Origin: Diphasiastrum complanatum
Taxonomy: Eukaryota; Streptophyta; Lycopodiopsida; Lycopodiales; Lycopodiaceae
DNA length: 60,000 nt
Direction of reading: 5' to 3'
Assembly: GCA_029204225.1 (NCBI GenBank)
Contig: CM055095.1
Span: 78,007,488 to 78,067,487, forward strand
How positions within the stretch are numbered: position 1 is the first letter of the stretch; every line of letters starts with the position of its first letter. Positions 30,871 through 42,273 of this stretch are shown here, in pieces. Below the pieces are notes generated by a model. It searched no databases, was not told the DNA's origin, and saw nothing but the letters and a program-made list of their open reading frames with translations. Made by a program: the position numbers and the translations under genes.

Positions 30871-31500
30871 GGCCTTTCACTAAAAAAGATAAGAAAGATA
30901 AAAAACAAGTTCATCTTGTTCAGACTGTATGTTTCTCCAGTGACTCGGCAACTTCCGAGATCAAAGTGTATCATGAAGATCATGAACACTGTTGCCAGCT
31001 GACCTCTGCAATGCTAGCGAGACCCTTCAGCTTTGGGCCGCATGACCTAGTACGTATGCATGGGAAAGTTGGTAACCAGTCAGTAAGAGTCATGGTTGAT
31101 GATGGGGCAAGCCATAATTTCATCACCCACACCCTGGTTAAAAAGCTTAAACTACTAGAAGTACCTAGTCAGCATAGGTACATAGTTTCATTAGCTAAGG
31201 GTGAAGATAAAAAAATATGGGAAACTATGGTAAGTAAGTTAAATCTTGGTATTCAGGGGTACCAAGATGAAATAAACTTTCAGATAATGCACCTGGATCG
31301 AACAGACATTGTTCTCGGGAGAGATTGGCTCTACAGTTTAGGACCTTCCCTCCACATAAACTATCAGGAGAACACCCTCAGCTTTCAACATAAAGGCTGA
31401 GAGATCCAGTTGCATGGGGAGCATGATATTCCCAACAGCCCTATGGTCTGTAGTACAGAGCTCTGTCAGTTAATCGGAGATGAAGACCATTAGGTATTCT
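30871..31500 (+). pseudogene. Chromovirus protease region, broken
   Basis: An aspartic-protease domain with VRVMVDDGASHNFI (active-site triad normally D-S/T-G; here VDDGAS) and, downstream, TDIVLGRDWLYSLGP, typical of Gypsy proteases. The frame stops at TGA 31398-31400, with further TAG/TAA codons before the reverse transcriptase, all in the same frame. Confidence 0.85.
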
Positions 31501-31559
31501 TATGTGACTTTCAGTTTATTCCTTAAGTTTCTATTTCCAGTTGTATTCAGCAGAAAATC

Positions 31560-32899
31560 AGTAAATTAGAAACTTTGTTGTCTAAATTTAAAGATGTTTT
31601 TCCTGAAGATTTACCACATGGTTTACCACCTACCAGAGAGGTAGATCATGTAATAAACCTAGTACCAGGTACAGCACCTATTTCTAAACCTCCGTATCGG
31701 GTCAGCCAAACAGAGGATGAAGAAATAACTAGGCAGTTAACAGACTATCTTGGGAAAGGCCAAATTCAGACTAGTAGTTCACCATGGATCTCACCAGTCC
31801 TATTGGTGAAAAAGAAAGAGGGGTCTATGCATCTTTGCGTAGATTACAGAGCCCTCAATAAAGTCACAATTAAGAATAAATACCCTATGCCTCGGGCAGA
31901 CGAGTTGTTTGACCAACTCGACGGGGCTAAGTTTTTCAGCAAAATAGACCTCAAATCGGAATATCATCAAGTCCGTATAAAATCGGAAGATGTCTCAAAA
32001 ACAGCTTTTAAGATTCGTCACGGTCATTATGAGTTTGAGGTGATGCCATTTGGGCTCACAAATGCTCCAGCTACCTTTATGACCTTGATGAACAGTGTCC
32101 TCAGACCATACTTGGTAAGTTTGTAGTTGTATTTTTAGATGACGTCCTTGTTTACAGTAAAACGAGGAAGGAGCATCTAAAACACCTCAGAAAGGTGTTT
32201 CGACTGCTCAGAAAGCATAAGCTCTATGCTAAACAATCCAAGTGTGAATTCTTCGTTGAAGAAGTAGCATATTTGGGTCACATTATCTCTTCAGATGGGA
32301 TTAAGATGGACCCAAATAAGGTTAAAGCCATACTCAGTTGGCTGAGACCTCATAATATTTTGGAACTTCAAATCTTTCTTGGTCTGGCAGGATATTACAG
32401 ACGATTTGTCAAAGAATATGCTCAGATAGCAGTCCCTATGACAAATCTCCTTAAGGGGAAGGGAAAGGAGTTCATTTGGGAGTCCGCACGACAGGAGAGC
32501 TTTGATCCTCTCAAAACAGCCTTGGCTACAGCACCAGTTTTAAAAGTCGTCGACCCTAATCAGCCATTTGTGGTCGAAACAGATGCTAGCGACTTTGCAG
32601 TAGGTGCTGTGCTAGCTCAGAGTGGACGACCAGTTGCGTTCGAGAGTAAAAAACTCGAGCCAGTTCAGACTAGGTACAGTGCCTATGAAAAGGAACTCTT
32701 TTCTATAGTCCATGCCCTTAAGACTTGGAGGCATTATTTGTATGGTGCCAACTTTGAGGTCTTGACAGACCATGAGAGTCTCAGATACCTTTGCAATCAA
32801 CCTGAGCTTAGAGGTTGGAAAGCTCGTTGGGCAGAGTTGATGCAAGAGTTTGACATGTCTATCAGATATAGACGTGGAAAATTCAATAGATGCCCTTAG
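31560..32899 (+). pseudogene. Chromovirus reverse transcriptase and RNase H, frameshifted
   Basis: The RT begins at [13 protein letters not shown], continues with [20 protein letters not shown] and [17 protein letters not shown] (frame open to 32126), then shifts frame near 32115. The second frame (to 32899) has the catalytic FLDD at 32135-32143, then YLGHIIS, AGYYRRFVKEY, and RNase H with ETDASDFAVGAVLAQ, YEKELFSIVHALKTWRHYL and LTDHESLRYL. The acidic RT and RNase H residues are kept, but two frameshifts (about 32115 and 32890) break the product. Confidence 0.92.
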
Positions 32900-34214
32900 C
32901 AGAATGCCTATGATAAACGAACTGAGTTTTACTCAGATTCGTAATGAGTTACTCGAGTCCTTGAGAGGGAAATGCCAACATGATGCATTCTTCTCTACTA
33001 TCTGGAAATCAATCCAGAGCAGACAGTTACAGACTCCAGAACCAGTTCCCGGGGCTGGTGCCAATTCACCCAAAAATACGACAGCTTCCGTTGAGGATGA
33101 TGATGAGTCCGAGTATACGTCGTCAGATGACATTGAGAATTCTGAGCCTGTATTACCCAAGCAAACCCCAGTGGTTGAGGGTCAGTTGACTCAAGGATTC
33201 AAATGGAAATAGTATTCCATTCAAGATGAGTACTTGCTCTATAGAGATAGAGTATGTGTCCCCAATTCAAAGGATTATAGGCAGCAAGTCCTATATGAAT
33301 GTCATGACAATCCTAGCGCGGGACACCCAGGCATACAGAAGACCTATGAGCTTCTTCGTAGGCAATTTTTCTGGCCCAGTATGAAAGAGGACGTCCACCA
33401 GTATGTAACCAGTTGCCAGAAATGTCAAGTAAATAAAGCAGAGCGTTTAAAGGCAGGAGGGTTGTTGCATCCCTTAGAAATACCAGCTGGTAAATGGGAG
33501 AGTATCTCCATGGATTTTATAGTAGGCCTGCCTAAAACCCAAAAGGGTAATGACGCTATATGGGTCACAGTTGATCGTCTGACCAAAATGGCTCATTTCA
33601 TTCCGACCAAAACAACCATTAGAGCTCTAGAGTTAGCGAGGTTGTTTGTAGACGGGCTATTTAAATTGTACGGTCTACCTTCCGGCATAGTCAACGACCG
33701 GGACAGTAAGTTAACTGAAAATTTTTGGAGGGCAGTATTCCATCATCTCCATACTAAACTTAATATGAGTACCACCAACCATCCACAAACGGACGGTCAA
33801 ACAGAAAGGGTAAATTAAGTGCTGAAGGATATGCTTCGTGCATACGTCAGCAAGAAGCAGACTAATTGGGAGGAGTATCTCTCGATATTAGAGTTTGCTT
33901 ACAATAGTACCAAACATTCAGCTACGGGATATAGCCCATTTATGCTGATGTACGGTTTTCAGCCACGCTCACCCACAGCTGTAGGGTTTAAACAAGAAAA
34001 AGTTGAAGCAGCTAGAAACTTTTTAGAGGACCTAAACCAGATGATAGAACATGCTAAGCGTAGCATTAGACAGTCCCAGGATCGAGCCAGGCATTATGCA
34101 GATCCACACAGACGGGATGTGCAATTCTCCACTGGTGAGAAAGTCTACTTGAGAGTCCCAGTTGACTCTAAAACCCTCAAATCAGGAGTGTGTGCTAAGT
34201 TGTCTCCAAGGTAG
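32880..34214 (+). pseudogene. Chromovirus integrase, broken by stops
   Basis: After an IDALSRMP junction and an acidic linker comes the H2C2 zinc-binding part (HDNPSAGHPG...CQKCQVNK). The integrase core follows, with SMDFIVGLP, VNDRDSKLT and HPQTDGQTERVN, so the D,D,E residues are present. TAA at 33816-33818 directly follows TERVN, and the same frame then continues (LKDMLRAYV...). Another in-frame TAG ends the stretch at 34212-34214 after LSPR. Confidence 0.92.
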
Positions 34215-34568
34215 TGTGGTCCCTTTACCATCAGTAGGAGACTAGGAGAGGTCACCTATGAACTAGAACTCCCACACAATAGTAAGGTTTTTCCAGTCTT
34301 TCATGTAAGTCAGTTACAAAAAGCCTTAACCAGATCAGACAATCTGGTAGGGGACAGTGTTTTAGTTCTCCCATTGGATCCTCAACAACCTCTACATGAA
34401 CCAGAGGAGATTCTTGATAGTAGAGAGACGCGGACTCGTCATACTCTATACCGAGAATATCTGGTTAAGTGGAATGATCAGCCTGTTGAGAATGCCACTT
34501 GGGAAAGAGGCAACGTCCTTCGCAAGATTTTTCCAGACTTTGTCTTAGAGGACCAAGACGGTTCCTAA
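34215..34568 (+). pseudogene. Chromovirus integrase C-terminus with chromodomain
   Basis: The same frame continues: FTISRRLGEVTYELELP, KVFPVFHVSQLQKAL, then EEILDSRETRTRHTLYREYL followed by VKWNDQPVENATWE. The last block is a chromodomain of the chromovirus type, which in relatives directs insertion to particular chromatin. The stop TAA (34566-34568) overlaps the polypurine tract. Confidence 0.88.
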
Positions 34569-34579
34569 GGGGGAGGGAG
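34567..34579 (+). promoter_or_regulatory. Chromovirus polypurine tract
   Basis: AAGGGGGAGGGAG sits immediately before the 3' LTR TGTTACG. Confidence 0.9.
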
Positions 34580-34936
34580 TGTTACGAGCTCATAACCAGT
34601 GCCAAACCCTAGAGAACACAGATAGGTCAGATACCACAGTCAGGGTCGTGTCCAGTGTACATGACCAACAGGGCAAGATAGTGTGAGTAGTGTGCCCCAG
34701 CACGATCCATAGCCATGGCAGGCCTAACACAGCCTAGGGACCCTGTCAGCAGGATAGGGCTCCCAGTTGGGTCCGACATGCAGTCGGCCACGTCAGTGTC
34801 ACGTGGCCGACACTTGGCAGTAGCATGCTATCAGTCCTCACACTAGGCTAGGAGGGGCTTACTCTATATCAAGGAGTAAGCAAGGTTGGGTGGATCAGTT
34901 AGTGTTTGCCCTACTGTGGTGTTAGGATCTATTACA
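34580..34936 (+). repeat. Chromovirus 3' LTR
   Basis: A 357-bp LTR, one base shorter than its partner. Most differences from the 5' LTR are C/T or G/A. The palindrome is intact at 34783-34811. Confidence 0.95.
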
Positions 34937-34998
34937 CTCAAGAATTGCCAAGTGCTTACACACCATGGTCCTCTTTGGTGTCATCATAGAAGAGACAC

Positions 34999-36469
34999 CC
35001 CCTCGTTACATACAAGTCGCTTGTAGGGCCAGTGAGCCTCTTTCGAGGTATAATCCTCAATGGGATTTATTTTCGGTCATCATTAATATTCCAACCATTA
35101 ATTAATGCACCCTTCATTTTTCCCTCATAATTTTGAAGCGAGTTCTCTTTTTTCTTCCCCGGTTTTATGGAAGGTGAAAACGTCATTGTTGTTTGAACTT
35201 GAAATGGTCGTGAACGGACAATATATGTATTCATATAGATGTTGTAGCTATGAGTCAGTATACATAAAAGACTTGCCATCTATTTCACAATACTATATAT
35301 TTTAGCCCACGAGAGAGAGAGATACAAGATTGCACTTAGTTCCTCTTGACAAAGCAAGACTGAAGCTTTTTAAAGCCTTTATTCTTAATCCAACAAGGTA
35401 AAATATAGATGAAAGTAAAATACAGTACTAAAATGCACCATAAAGCATAACCACCTTCAAGACGTCCACCTGCCACCATCCCACACAACAAAACAGCTCA
35501 AGTTAGTTAGGTGAGGAAGACAGGTGTCATGGTTGAACATCATTTGTTATTCATGTCCAAAAGAAGTTATACTTCTTAACAACTTTGAATAGCAATTTAA
35601 AACATTGTCCAGTCTTCCCAAACAAACATTGTTTTTGCAATAGGCCAAGCCGTTATATCACCCTATCAGGGCGAGTGCCATGGTGATCAACTTACGGGCA
35701 ATTGGTCCATATCAGTTCATTTTTAGTTATAAAAACAGTACAAATTTTTTTAACCATTTTATATTTTGCTTAGCCAAAAGACTTGGTGTGGATACGTGTG
35801 TTGGTATTAGAGCAAATCCATGCTATGCTAACCTAGGTGACCCTTATAGAACAAGGTGTGTCATACACTACTATCAATACTCCTAAGCATATCCATGCTT
35901 TCCAGTTGTATCTCACCAAAAGTCTAAAGTAACACTTAACAAGTTAGGATACAATAGTACCATGATCGTTATATAGGAATTACATAACCACCATGGTATG
36001 AGGACACTGCTTTGGATAGACAAAGTTGGCTATTTAGTAAGTGATTTCCAATGTCTTTACTAGGTATTAGGGCAGATCCATGCCGTTCTAACCCTTTCAT
36101 AAAAACTGTGTATCTTATGCATTTCCATGATGTCTAAGACCGTCTTATTGGAGTCCTTACAATGAAGTTTATTGACCAAGGTTTCTTTGAGAATTAGTTA
36201 GTAATAGTGTCTTTTAATTAAGTTGTTTCTTTTTTAAGAAAGGAAGATGCATATTGAAGAACTGTAAAAAAAAGATTTTTTTTAACTACTTATCTCGTTC
36301 ATGTGTTGTAGCATTCACATCTGAATTGATAATTGGAGAGGTAGAGCGTGTAGATAAACTGGAATGCCACTCCTTATGTACGACATCAAATACATTTTAT
36401 GTTCTTTAAAATCGCTATTCTCTCCCACTCCCAATACATTTATCAGAAGACTAATTCATGTTTGTTGCA
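34999..36469. other. No supported gene
   Basis: AT-rich intergenic sequence. Two loosely similar stretches occur at about 35805 and 36064 (GGTATTAG.GCA.ATCCATGC...CTAACC). No element ends were recognised. Confidence 0.4.
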
Positions 36470-36553
36470 CGTGCAGGAACAACAAGCCCCATATGACAAA
36501 CATGAGGAGTATTGATCAGATAGATCTAGCTAGTGTTCTAGCTATATAGCTAG
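36470..36553 (+). pseudogene. Possible terminal exon of a CACTA transposase, with a 16-bp palindrome
   Basis: After a TGCAG acceptor-like word (ending 36477) a short exon-like reading EQQAPYDKHEEY appears. It lies in the position where the first CACTA gene should end, 400 bp before the second. The perfect palindrome CTAGCTATATAGCTAG (36538-36553) is next to it. The assignment is speculative. Confidence 0.25.
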
Positions 36554-36922
36554 CCTTTCCATGTTTACAGATACTTATGTATATATTTTTAGATCTATCA
36601 TTTTGATTCATACATTTGCCAAATTCATTTGTGATGTAGCTAGTTTGTATGTATTCTTAAACCTTGACGAGTTATGTAATTGAACTGTATGTTTAATTTT
36701 CTTGTTTAAAGTACAATTATTCACATGTATCGACTTGCACGACATGTAATTTCAATATTTGTGATTATTAGGGTGTAATGTAATTTATTTATCTGTGGTT
36801 GAATGTAAGGAGTGACTTATTTTGTTCGACACTAGATCCTAAACTCATGTAGTTGAATTTATTTTTTACACTCATTAATTCTATAGGCTTGTATTTTGTA
36901 AAACTATCTTTTGTTGCTTGCA

Positions 36923-38620
36923 GCAATTATCTCATATGTATCCTTAATGTCTTGTGGCACATCTCCAAGTCACGGATCTGGCCGCAGTCACAGGTCGTCC
37001 CATTTTTCATCCATGACTGATGATGAGGTCCTCGGTTATATGGATTGGATGTCTCCCTCGCCGTCCACATCCTCTCGTTCTGAGGGGATCCAGTCCCCAC
37101 AACCCTCCGACCGAGGTGTTTCTCCCTTCCACAGGGGTCTATCCTAGGGGAGTCCCTCCCCTACGCCCTCTAATGCCAGTGCCTCTTTCTAGCATTCCGA
37201 CCAGAAAAAGAGAAATCATAGGAGGGGTCGCCTCAGCAGTAGCTCTTGTTGTGGTGGTGATGTTGATGATGTCGTGCTTCATGCGGCCTCGAGTCCAACA
37301 CATTCATCTAGTAGGCCTCATTGTAGAGATTCCTTACTTGGAGAAATACTAACTCAAGAAGCAATGCAGATGGCACGTGATACCATGACTCCTGCATCTG
37401 TCACACCTGAGTATCCCGACACTCCCATGCTCTCTCCTCACATTTTTCATTCTTTGGTACCCATGCCCCTATGGAAACTCCATTGCACTGTGATCCCTTT
37501 TGCCAGGCCACTCCACCCATTTTTTCTCCCATTAAAACTCGTATTGGTTAAACTACCAACCAAACTCCTCCCCAACCTTCTCCTCTTCAGACTCCTCCCC
37601 GACCTTCTCGCAATCGCATTCAAACTCCTCTCCAAACTGCTCCTGTTGTAGTCACTTCCCCCAATCCACCCACTTCTCCATGGCCCGACGCCACTCCTCT
37701 CGACACTCCCTTTGCCACCTCTCCATCAGCTGACATCTTGCCATCCTATGATATAGATGCAGAGAAGCACATAGTGGAGGATGAGTGCGGTGATCGTGTA
37801 ATAACTCGCATGAGGCAACTCACCCATGTGGTCTTCAATAGAGATATTTTCAAGGACTAACGAAAACAAATTGATGACGACAAGAATTATATCGTTGACC
37901 AGTTGTATAGAGAGTTTCCAGTCCCCTCCCCTGATTTGGAATTTGATTGAAACTGGATGCCACGCCACATGGGAGATGTGATGAGCCACCGCAAATTGGA
38001 GATCCAAGATGCGGTGAGAGCTGGCAAATCTAGGCCATACCACGTGCATAAGGAAGACTGGAAGTTTGCAAAAAAAGAATTTTGAGAAAATCCAAATCGT
38101 TTCAAGCAACAACAAGAGAGCTAAGAAGCGACTATAGACTGCAGAGCCTTCTCACCTTGACAGTGGCAGCCAAGGTTTATTTCATGCCCATTTTGTAAGT
38201 CTCCCCACCCATATGTTGAATTTCAGATTGTTGTAATTCAAATTTTATTTGTGAATTTGTTTAAATAAAGTTATAGTCACCAATTTGTCGATTCATGGAT
38301 AAAATCTGTCGTAAAACGGCCTCTCACAAAAGATGAGTATAAGTATGCATATTCCAACAACATGCAATCATTACTTGAATTATTGGAGAGATGAGGAGTG
38401 AAAATTGATTGGGATGGATATTTTGAGGTATATCATGGCTTCAAGATATATTTTAACTTCACCAAATTCATGTGGTCGGACACTCTAACAACATCACTTA
38501 TAAAATTTACACATCTTTATTGCACGCATGTATTGTAGTCCCATTCTCATGCATCGTAGTCACAGGAGTCTGATGACCATGGCCAAGATGGGGACGATTC
38601 AGCTGGATCTAATAATTATG
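36923..38620 (+). pseudogene. CACTA accessory (Transposase_24-like) gene relic
   Basis: The N-terminal Ser/Pro-rich part starts after a TTGCTTGCAG acceptor near 36924 (SHGSGRSHRSSHFSSMTDDE, later Pro-rich frames to 37700). The conserved domain reads VITRMRQLTHVVFNRDIFKD, stop, NYIVDQLYREFPVPSPDLEF, stop, NWMPRHMGDVMSHRK, RPYHVHKEDWKFAKKEF, stop, ENPNRFKQQQ (37780-38115). A last exon, GQDGDDSAGSNN, ends near 38620. This is the plant Ptta/En/Spm accessory protein. Frameshifts and at least three stops make it inactive. It is the uninterrupted counterpart of the copy split by Copia-1. Confidence 0.75.
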
Positions 38621-38784
38621 TGTTTCATTCTGGTATATCATTTTAATTGGAACATTTATGTATAAATATATATAATTTGTTTAAGTTAAGTCCTCTACAT
38701 GAATTTTCAATTGCACAGAATGTAATTCAGATGTTTGCAATTTTTTTATTTAACATTATACTCGTCGACATCCTCTCGTTCCGT

Positions 38785-38880
38785 AGGTTGTCTCATGTGA
38801 GTGATCACGCGACCACCGTGCTCACATAGTGGAGGATGAGCGGGTTGGTTGTGTGATCACTCACATGAGGCAACTCACGC
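38785..38880. repeat. Inverted repeat, about 22-bp arms
   Basis: GTTGTCTCATGTGAGTGATC (near 38786) is repeated inverted as GATCACTCACATGAGGCAAC (to about 38880), with one mismatch and a roughly 45-bp spacer. The right half lies in a second, partial copy of the CACTA coding block (VITHMRQLTHVVFNKDILKD, 38850-38910), so one arm has been copied from transposon coding sequence. Confidence 0.75.
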
Positions 38881-39109
38881 ATGTCGTCTTCAACAAGGAC
38901 ATTCTCAAGGACTGGAGCAAACAAAGTGATGACGACAAGTTAACTACTCTACATGAATCTTCAATTGCATGGAATGTAATTTAAATGTTTGCAATTTTGT
39001 TATTTATCAATCATGAACAAATGATTTTGCTTACCAACTTCATAGGTTAAAAGCATGGTTTGGTGGTACAACATGGACTATCAAGGACACTACCTTTTTT
39101 GGGTAGAAA

Positions 39110-39345
39110 TGCACTTTTGTAATATTATACACTATTTTTAACTAATACATTTGACTTGCAATAACTTTTTAACCGTACCTCAAAAGTATGTCATCTAACA
39201 TATCATTGGAAAGTGCTAGCCAAGCGCTTTCTTACGCACCAAACTCCAGTGAAATTGGACTTACCACTCAAAAGTTATGCTATTTTTTAATGTGGACTCA
39301 AAAAATTATGATTAATAAAATCCCCATCTTTTGACTTGCCATAAC
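39110..39345. repeat. Dispersed repeat, partner of 51595-51800
   Basis: The word TTTGACTTGC(C/A)ATAACTTTTTAA occurs at 39150 and again at 39332, and at 51632. The 39150 copy continues with TCATTGGAAAG, AAATTGGACTTACCACT and AAAAGTTATGC(T/C)AT, as does the 51.6-kb copy. Origin unknown. Confidence 0.7.
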
Positions 39346-39499
39346 TTTTTAACTGTAGCTCGGAGGGTCAAAAAAGCCTCCAAAATGTTGCAGTGATTTC
39401 TCTTGAGTAGATAACATATCTGGGAAATCTCTGAGACAAAGAATATATCCACTCTCACGAATTTTCCAACCCAACTTATGTCTTTCAACATAATTCCAC

Positions 39500-39550
39500 C
39501 CACTCAATCAACCCCTCCCTATTCCTAGTACTAAAACTAAGATTAGGTTG
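39500..39550. repeat. Short repeat, inverted match to 58100-58150
   Basis: CCTAGTACTAAAACTAAGATTA near 39525 is the reverse complement of TAATCTTAGTTTTAGTACTAGG near 58104, with further similarity (CAACCCCTC / GAGGGGTTG) and GTGGG/GTGGA words. It is probably part of a dispersed element whose ends are not visible. Confidence 0.6.
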
Positions 39551-39779
39551 ATCTAATGCAGGCATTCACTTGAAAAAATTAGTGAGGTTGCATTTTATGA
39601 CACATCAATCTAACATGTAGAAGTTATGGAGATCAAAATCGTATTTTGTGATGATCATATACAAGTATCTATGTTTAAGTTTTGGGTCCTTATAGTTGGG
39701 ACACATAATACAAACCATTGTCTCATGGGACCAATATCATAAAACATGTGAGAAAATCAGATCCAACAAATGGATCAAG

Positions 39780-40000
39780 AGATCATGCATTTTGTTAGAA
39801 TCATACACAAGCTAGAAATCATACATCTACCATGCTAGAACTTGCAAATACATGAAGATCTTATCAAAATCACTAAAATCCATCATTTATTGTCCCTATC
39901 CATACATGAACAACAACATCACAATAGCATTCACATGTGTGGATTCAAGATAGACAACAAAAATAGCATTCTACACATTAGAATTGTGAAAAATGTAAAG
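39780..40000 (-). repeat. Copia LTR relic related to Copia-1
   Basis: The stretch GTCCCTATCCATACATGAAC, then CATTCACATGTGTGGATTC, then AGCATTCTACACATTAGAATT parallels the Copia-1 LTR (GCTGTCCATACAAAACC, TTTCACACGTGTGGATCC, ATCATTCTACACATAGAATT) in the same orientation. It is strongly diverged; the palindrome core is CACATGTG here. From 40001 to 41289 I see nothing else. Confidence 0.55.
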
Positions 40001-41289
40001 ATATCCATCTAGGATATTGACTTTTGGGGTGTTAAGCTTCACAAAGTTTCATGTACACTTGTAAATATGCTAGTGGATAGGAGTAAGTTTGATCAGAAAA
40101 TTGAGTCTGGAATTGCATCAATTTTCATCAAAAGCATTTTATTAATACTTATATGGCCTCCTAGAACTTTCTATTTTGTAATAATGTGAAGGGTATAGAT
40201 GAAAAGCTACATTGCAATAATGTTCTATACAAAATTTGTAAACTTGAAAGACTTTTTGATGTCCTAAAACATGCAACACAAAATCATGATAGTTGTATGA
40301 TTTTCGATCAACAAACAATTCTTCTATAATTTTGTCAAAACACAGGGCATATTGTGATACTCTTTGATCAAATTATTGTACAAAGAATGAACGCCTGTGA
40401 ATATACTTATTAACACTTGAACGCCTGCGGATATACATATTAACAATGTTGGCAACATATTTGTTGCTGCCCCACAAAAAAACGGCCACAAACATTTAAA
40501 TCAAGTGTGTAGTCTTAACATTCGATGCACGCCTTGTTACATAGAAATATCATGGTTATACAAACAAAGATGAAGCTCAATTTTGAAAAAAAAATCTGGC
40601 GGAAAGAAAAAGAGATGTTCTTCCAAAAAAAAAAGATTGCAGTCTACTAGGGAAAATAGCAATTGTTTCTACAACAAAAAATGAGTTCTTTTTTGTAGGA
40701 TTAGCTCATTTTCAAAACAACAATAGTGCAAAAGAATGAGAGAATTAGTCTTTTGAAAACTAGATTCGATACACATTTATATTTGAATTTCTGAAAAAGC
40801 TTAGGCAAGAAAAGCCTTGAACACATCTTTTTAAAAATCTCTCATTATAATATTAAAAGTTGCATGTTAGGGTTGCATGTCTAAACTAAGACTCCCAACA
40901 CCATTCTAGATTATTTTGTACTTGGCCATGCCCAATGGTGGCCCTATTGTATGTGGATTCCTTTGCCATGATCCTTGCAATAAGTCGTACACTATAGTTC
41001 TCGATGTTCTTTTTCTAAATTCATGCCACATTAATACTATGTAATCCTCAAAGCTTGTTGCCGACCACCAACAATTCACCTCTGCGATAAATCATCAGCA
41101 GAAACAAAAAGATTTTAACTTTATAAGATAAGTAAGTAATAGGCACATATAAGAACAACACAAGTGAGCATTTGCTGATGAGAAATTATCGACTTTGTCT
41201 AGTATGGAAACATGGAGAGAGAAGCTGCGGCTCAAAAATTTACTTCAACAAAGCAGTCATAAAAGAATAAATGCATAATGCCTACCAGG

Positions 41290-41580
41290 ATTATTTCCAT
41301 CAAAGTTGACGTCCAAAAAGACATCCACAATAAGCTAGTGAGGAATGGTGGCAACCAGCTCCTTCCACTCTACCGTTGAGTCTATCTTCATCTCCCATAT
41401 GGCAATGTCAAAAATAGTATAACCAGAAGATAGGACCATAAAGAGACGACCTCTAGTCCCCACCAGAACACGTGAAGGCTGAAAGGGGTAAGAATGCCAA
41501 CGTAGCCTCCAGTAGCTCAAAAAGAAGGTGACTCCACAACTTCTCCTCAAGCTGCAGCTTCACACTACTATCCATCGCAA
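41290..41580 (-). pseudogene. F-box protein gene relic (N-terminal fragment)
   Basis: From ATG near 41574 on the minus strand: MDSSVKLQLEEKLWSHLLFE then LLEATLAFLPLSAF, an F-box motif (consensus LP.E.LE.VLAFLPL). A stop follows, and after a frameshift GRLFMVLSSGYTIFDIAIWE and EWKELVATIPH appear, similar to the WEL...EW..VA.MP segment of F-box/kelch proteins. F-box proteins are SCF ubiquitin-ligase substrate receptors. Only about 95 codons remain, with a large internal gap between the two parts. A short non-coding flank with CTCGCTCGCTCGC (41637-41650) precedes it. Confidence 0.5.
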
Positions 41581-41950
41581 GCTTCATCCTATCTTCCTCA
41601 ATTGAAGCGCTTCTATATCTCACTCAGGCAAGCAAGCTCGCTCGCTCGCACACAGTGGATTGTGTGGATTCAGTAATGCCTACTTTTGCTTTCTTTCTTT
41701 TATAGACAGAAGACAGTCACCCAAGAAAGCCTTGCTTTCTATGTTTCCAAATATGTTCGTCGCCCAGGTAAAATATATGTATGGAAACGGTCGACGGCCT
41801 TGGGTATATTAAGGTTCAAAAATATGCTTTGTGTATTTAAACAAACCATGGCTTGTTTTAAAAATAATTATTATGTGTGAAGTTGTGCATGTTTTAGAAA
41901 TGGTTGTTCTGAACATGTGTAAAAATTTGAGACACAATTCCATTCAAAGC

Positions 41951-42118
41951 ACCCGAAAGTAACTAATATCCTTGTGAGGCCCAAAACACATTAAATGGAG
42001 TTTAGACAAGGTATGAGACAGTGTATGCATGTGTAGAGTTATCAATAGCAATTCTATGAATAGTTGGTCCATGCATGGGACTCTATTCCAAGTGAATCTA
42101 TGTATAGGGAACTTAGGG
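41951..42118. repeat. Dispersed repeat, inverted partner of 18653-18819
   Basis: See the partner entry. Here it lies about 150 bp upstream of the Copia-2 insertion. The shared block is continuous for about 168 bp. From 41581 to 41950 I see no gene. Confidence 0.75.
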
Positions 42119-42273
42119 CTATGCATGGCTAAGTGCCCAGGATGCTTTTGGATCTATATAATGGGTCCAAACTCGTCCTACTCCTCATCATGGTTCTTGA
42201 TTTATTGCCAGGCTCTTACTCTACATTCATGCTTCTTGTTCCTTGGCTTGGGGGTGAGGCTTCTAGAGATTGA

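Larger units (their letters stand above)
28664..34936 (+). mobile_element. Chromodomain Ty3/Gypsy retrotransposon (chromovirus), decayed
   Basis: A 6273-bp element with LTRs 28664-29021 and 34580-34936, the perfect target duplication CTCAA (28659-28663; 34937-34941), a Met-tRNA primer-binding site and a polypurine tract. The order gag, protease, RT, RNase H, integrase, chromodomain identifies the Ty3/Gypsy chromovirus branch. By eye the LTRs differ at about 13 positions plus one 1-bp indel over 357 bp (3.6%), almost all transitions. It is inactive: multiple stops and at least three frameshifts. Confidence 0.95.
28336..34998. repeat. Foldback element with roughly 160-bp arms, split by the chromovirus
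   Basis: The left arm 28336-28510 is the reverse complement, with scattered mismatches, of 28549-28663 continued at 34942-34998. The inner arm ends are GTGTCAACG...TTTGAC and GTCAAACATTGACAC, around a loop of about 38 bp. Matching words include CATCAAAGAGAGA/TCTCTCTTTGATG and CACACCAT(T)GG/CCAATGGTGTG. The outer 57 bp of the right arm are found only on the far side of the chromovirus, directly after its target duplication. Its original length was about 385 bp. It could be a MITE or an inverted duplication; no target duplication was recognised. Confidence 0.8.
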
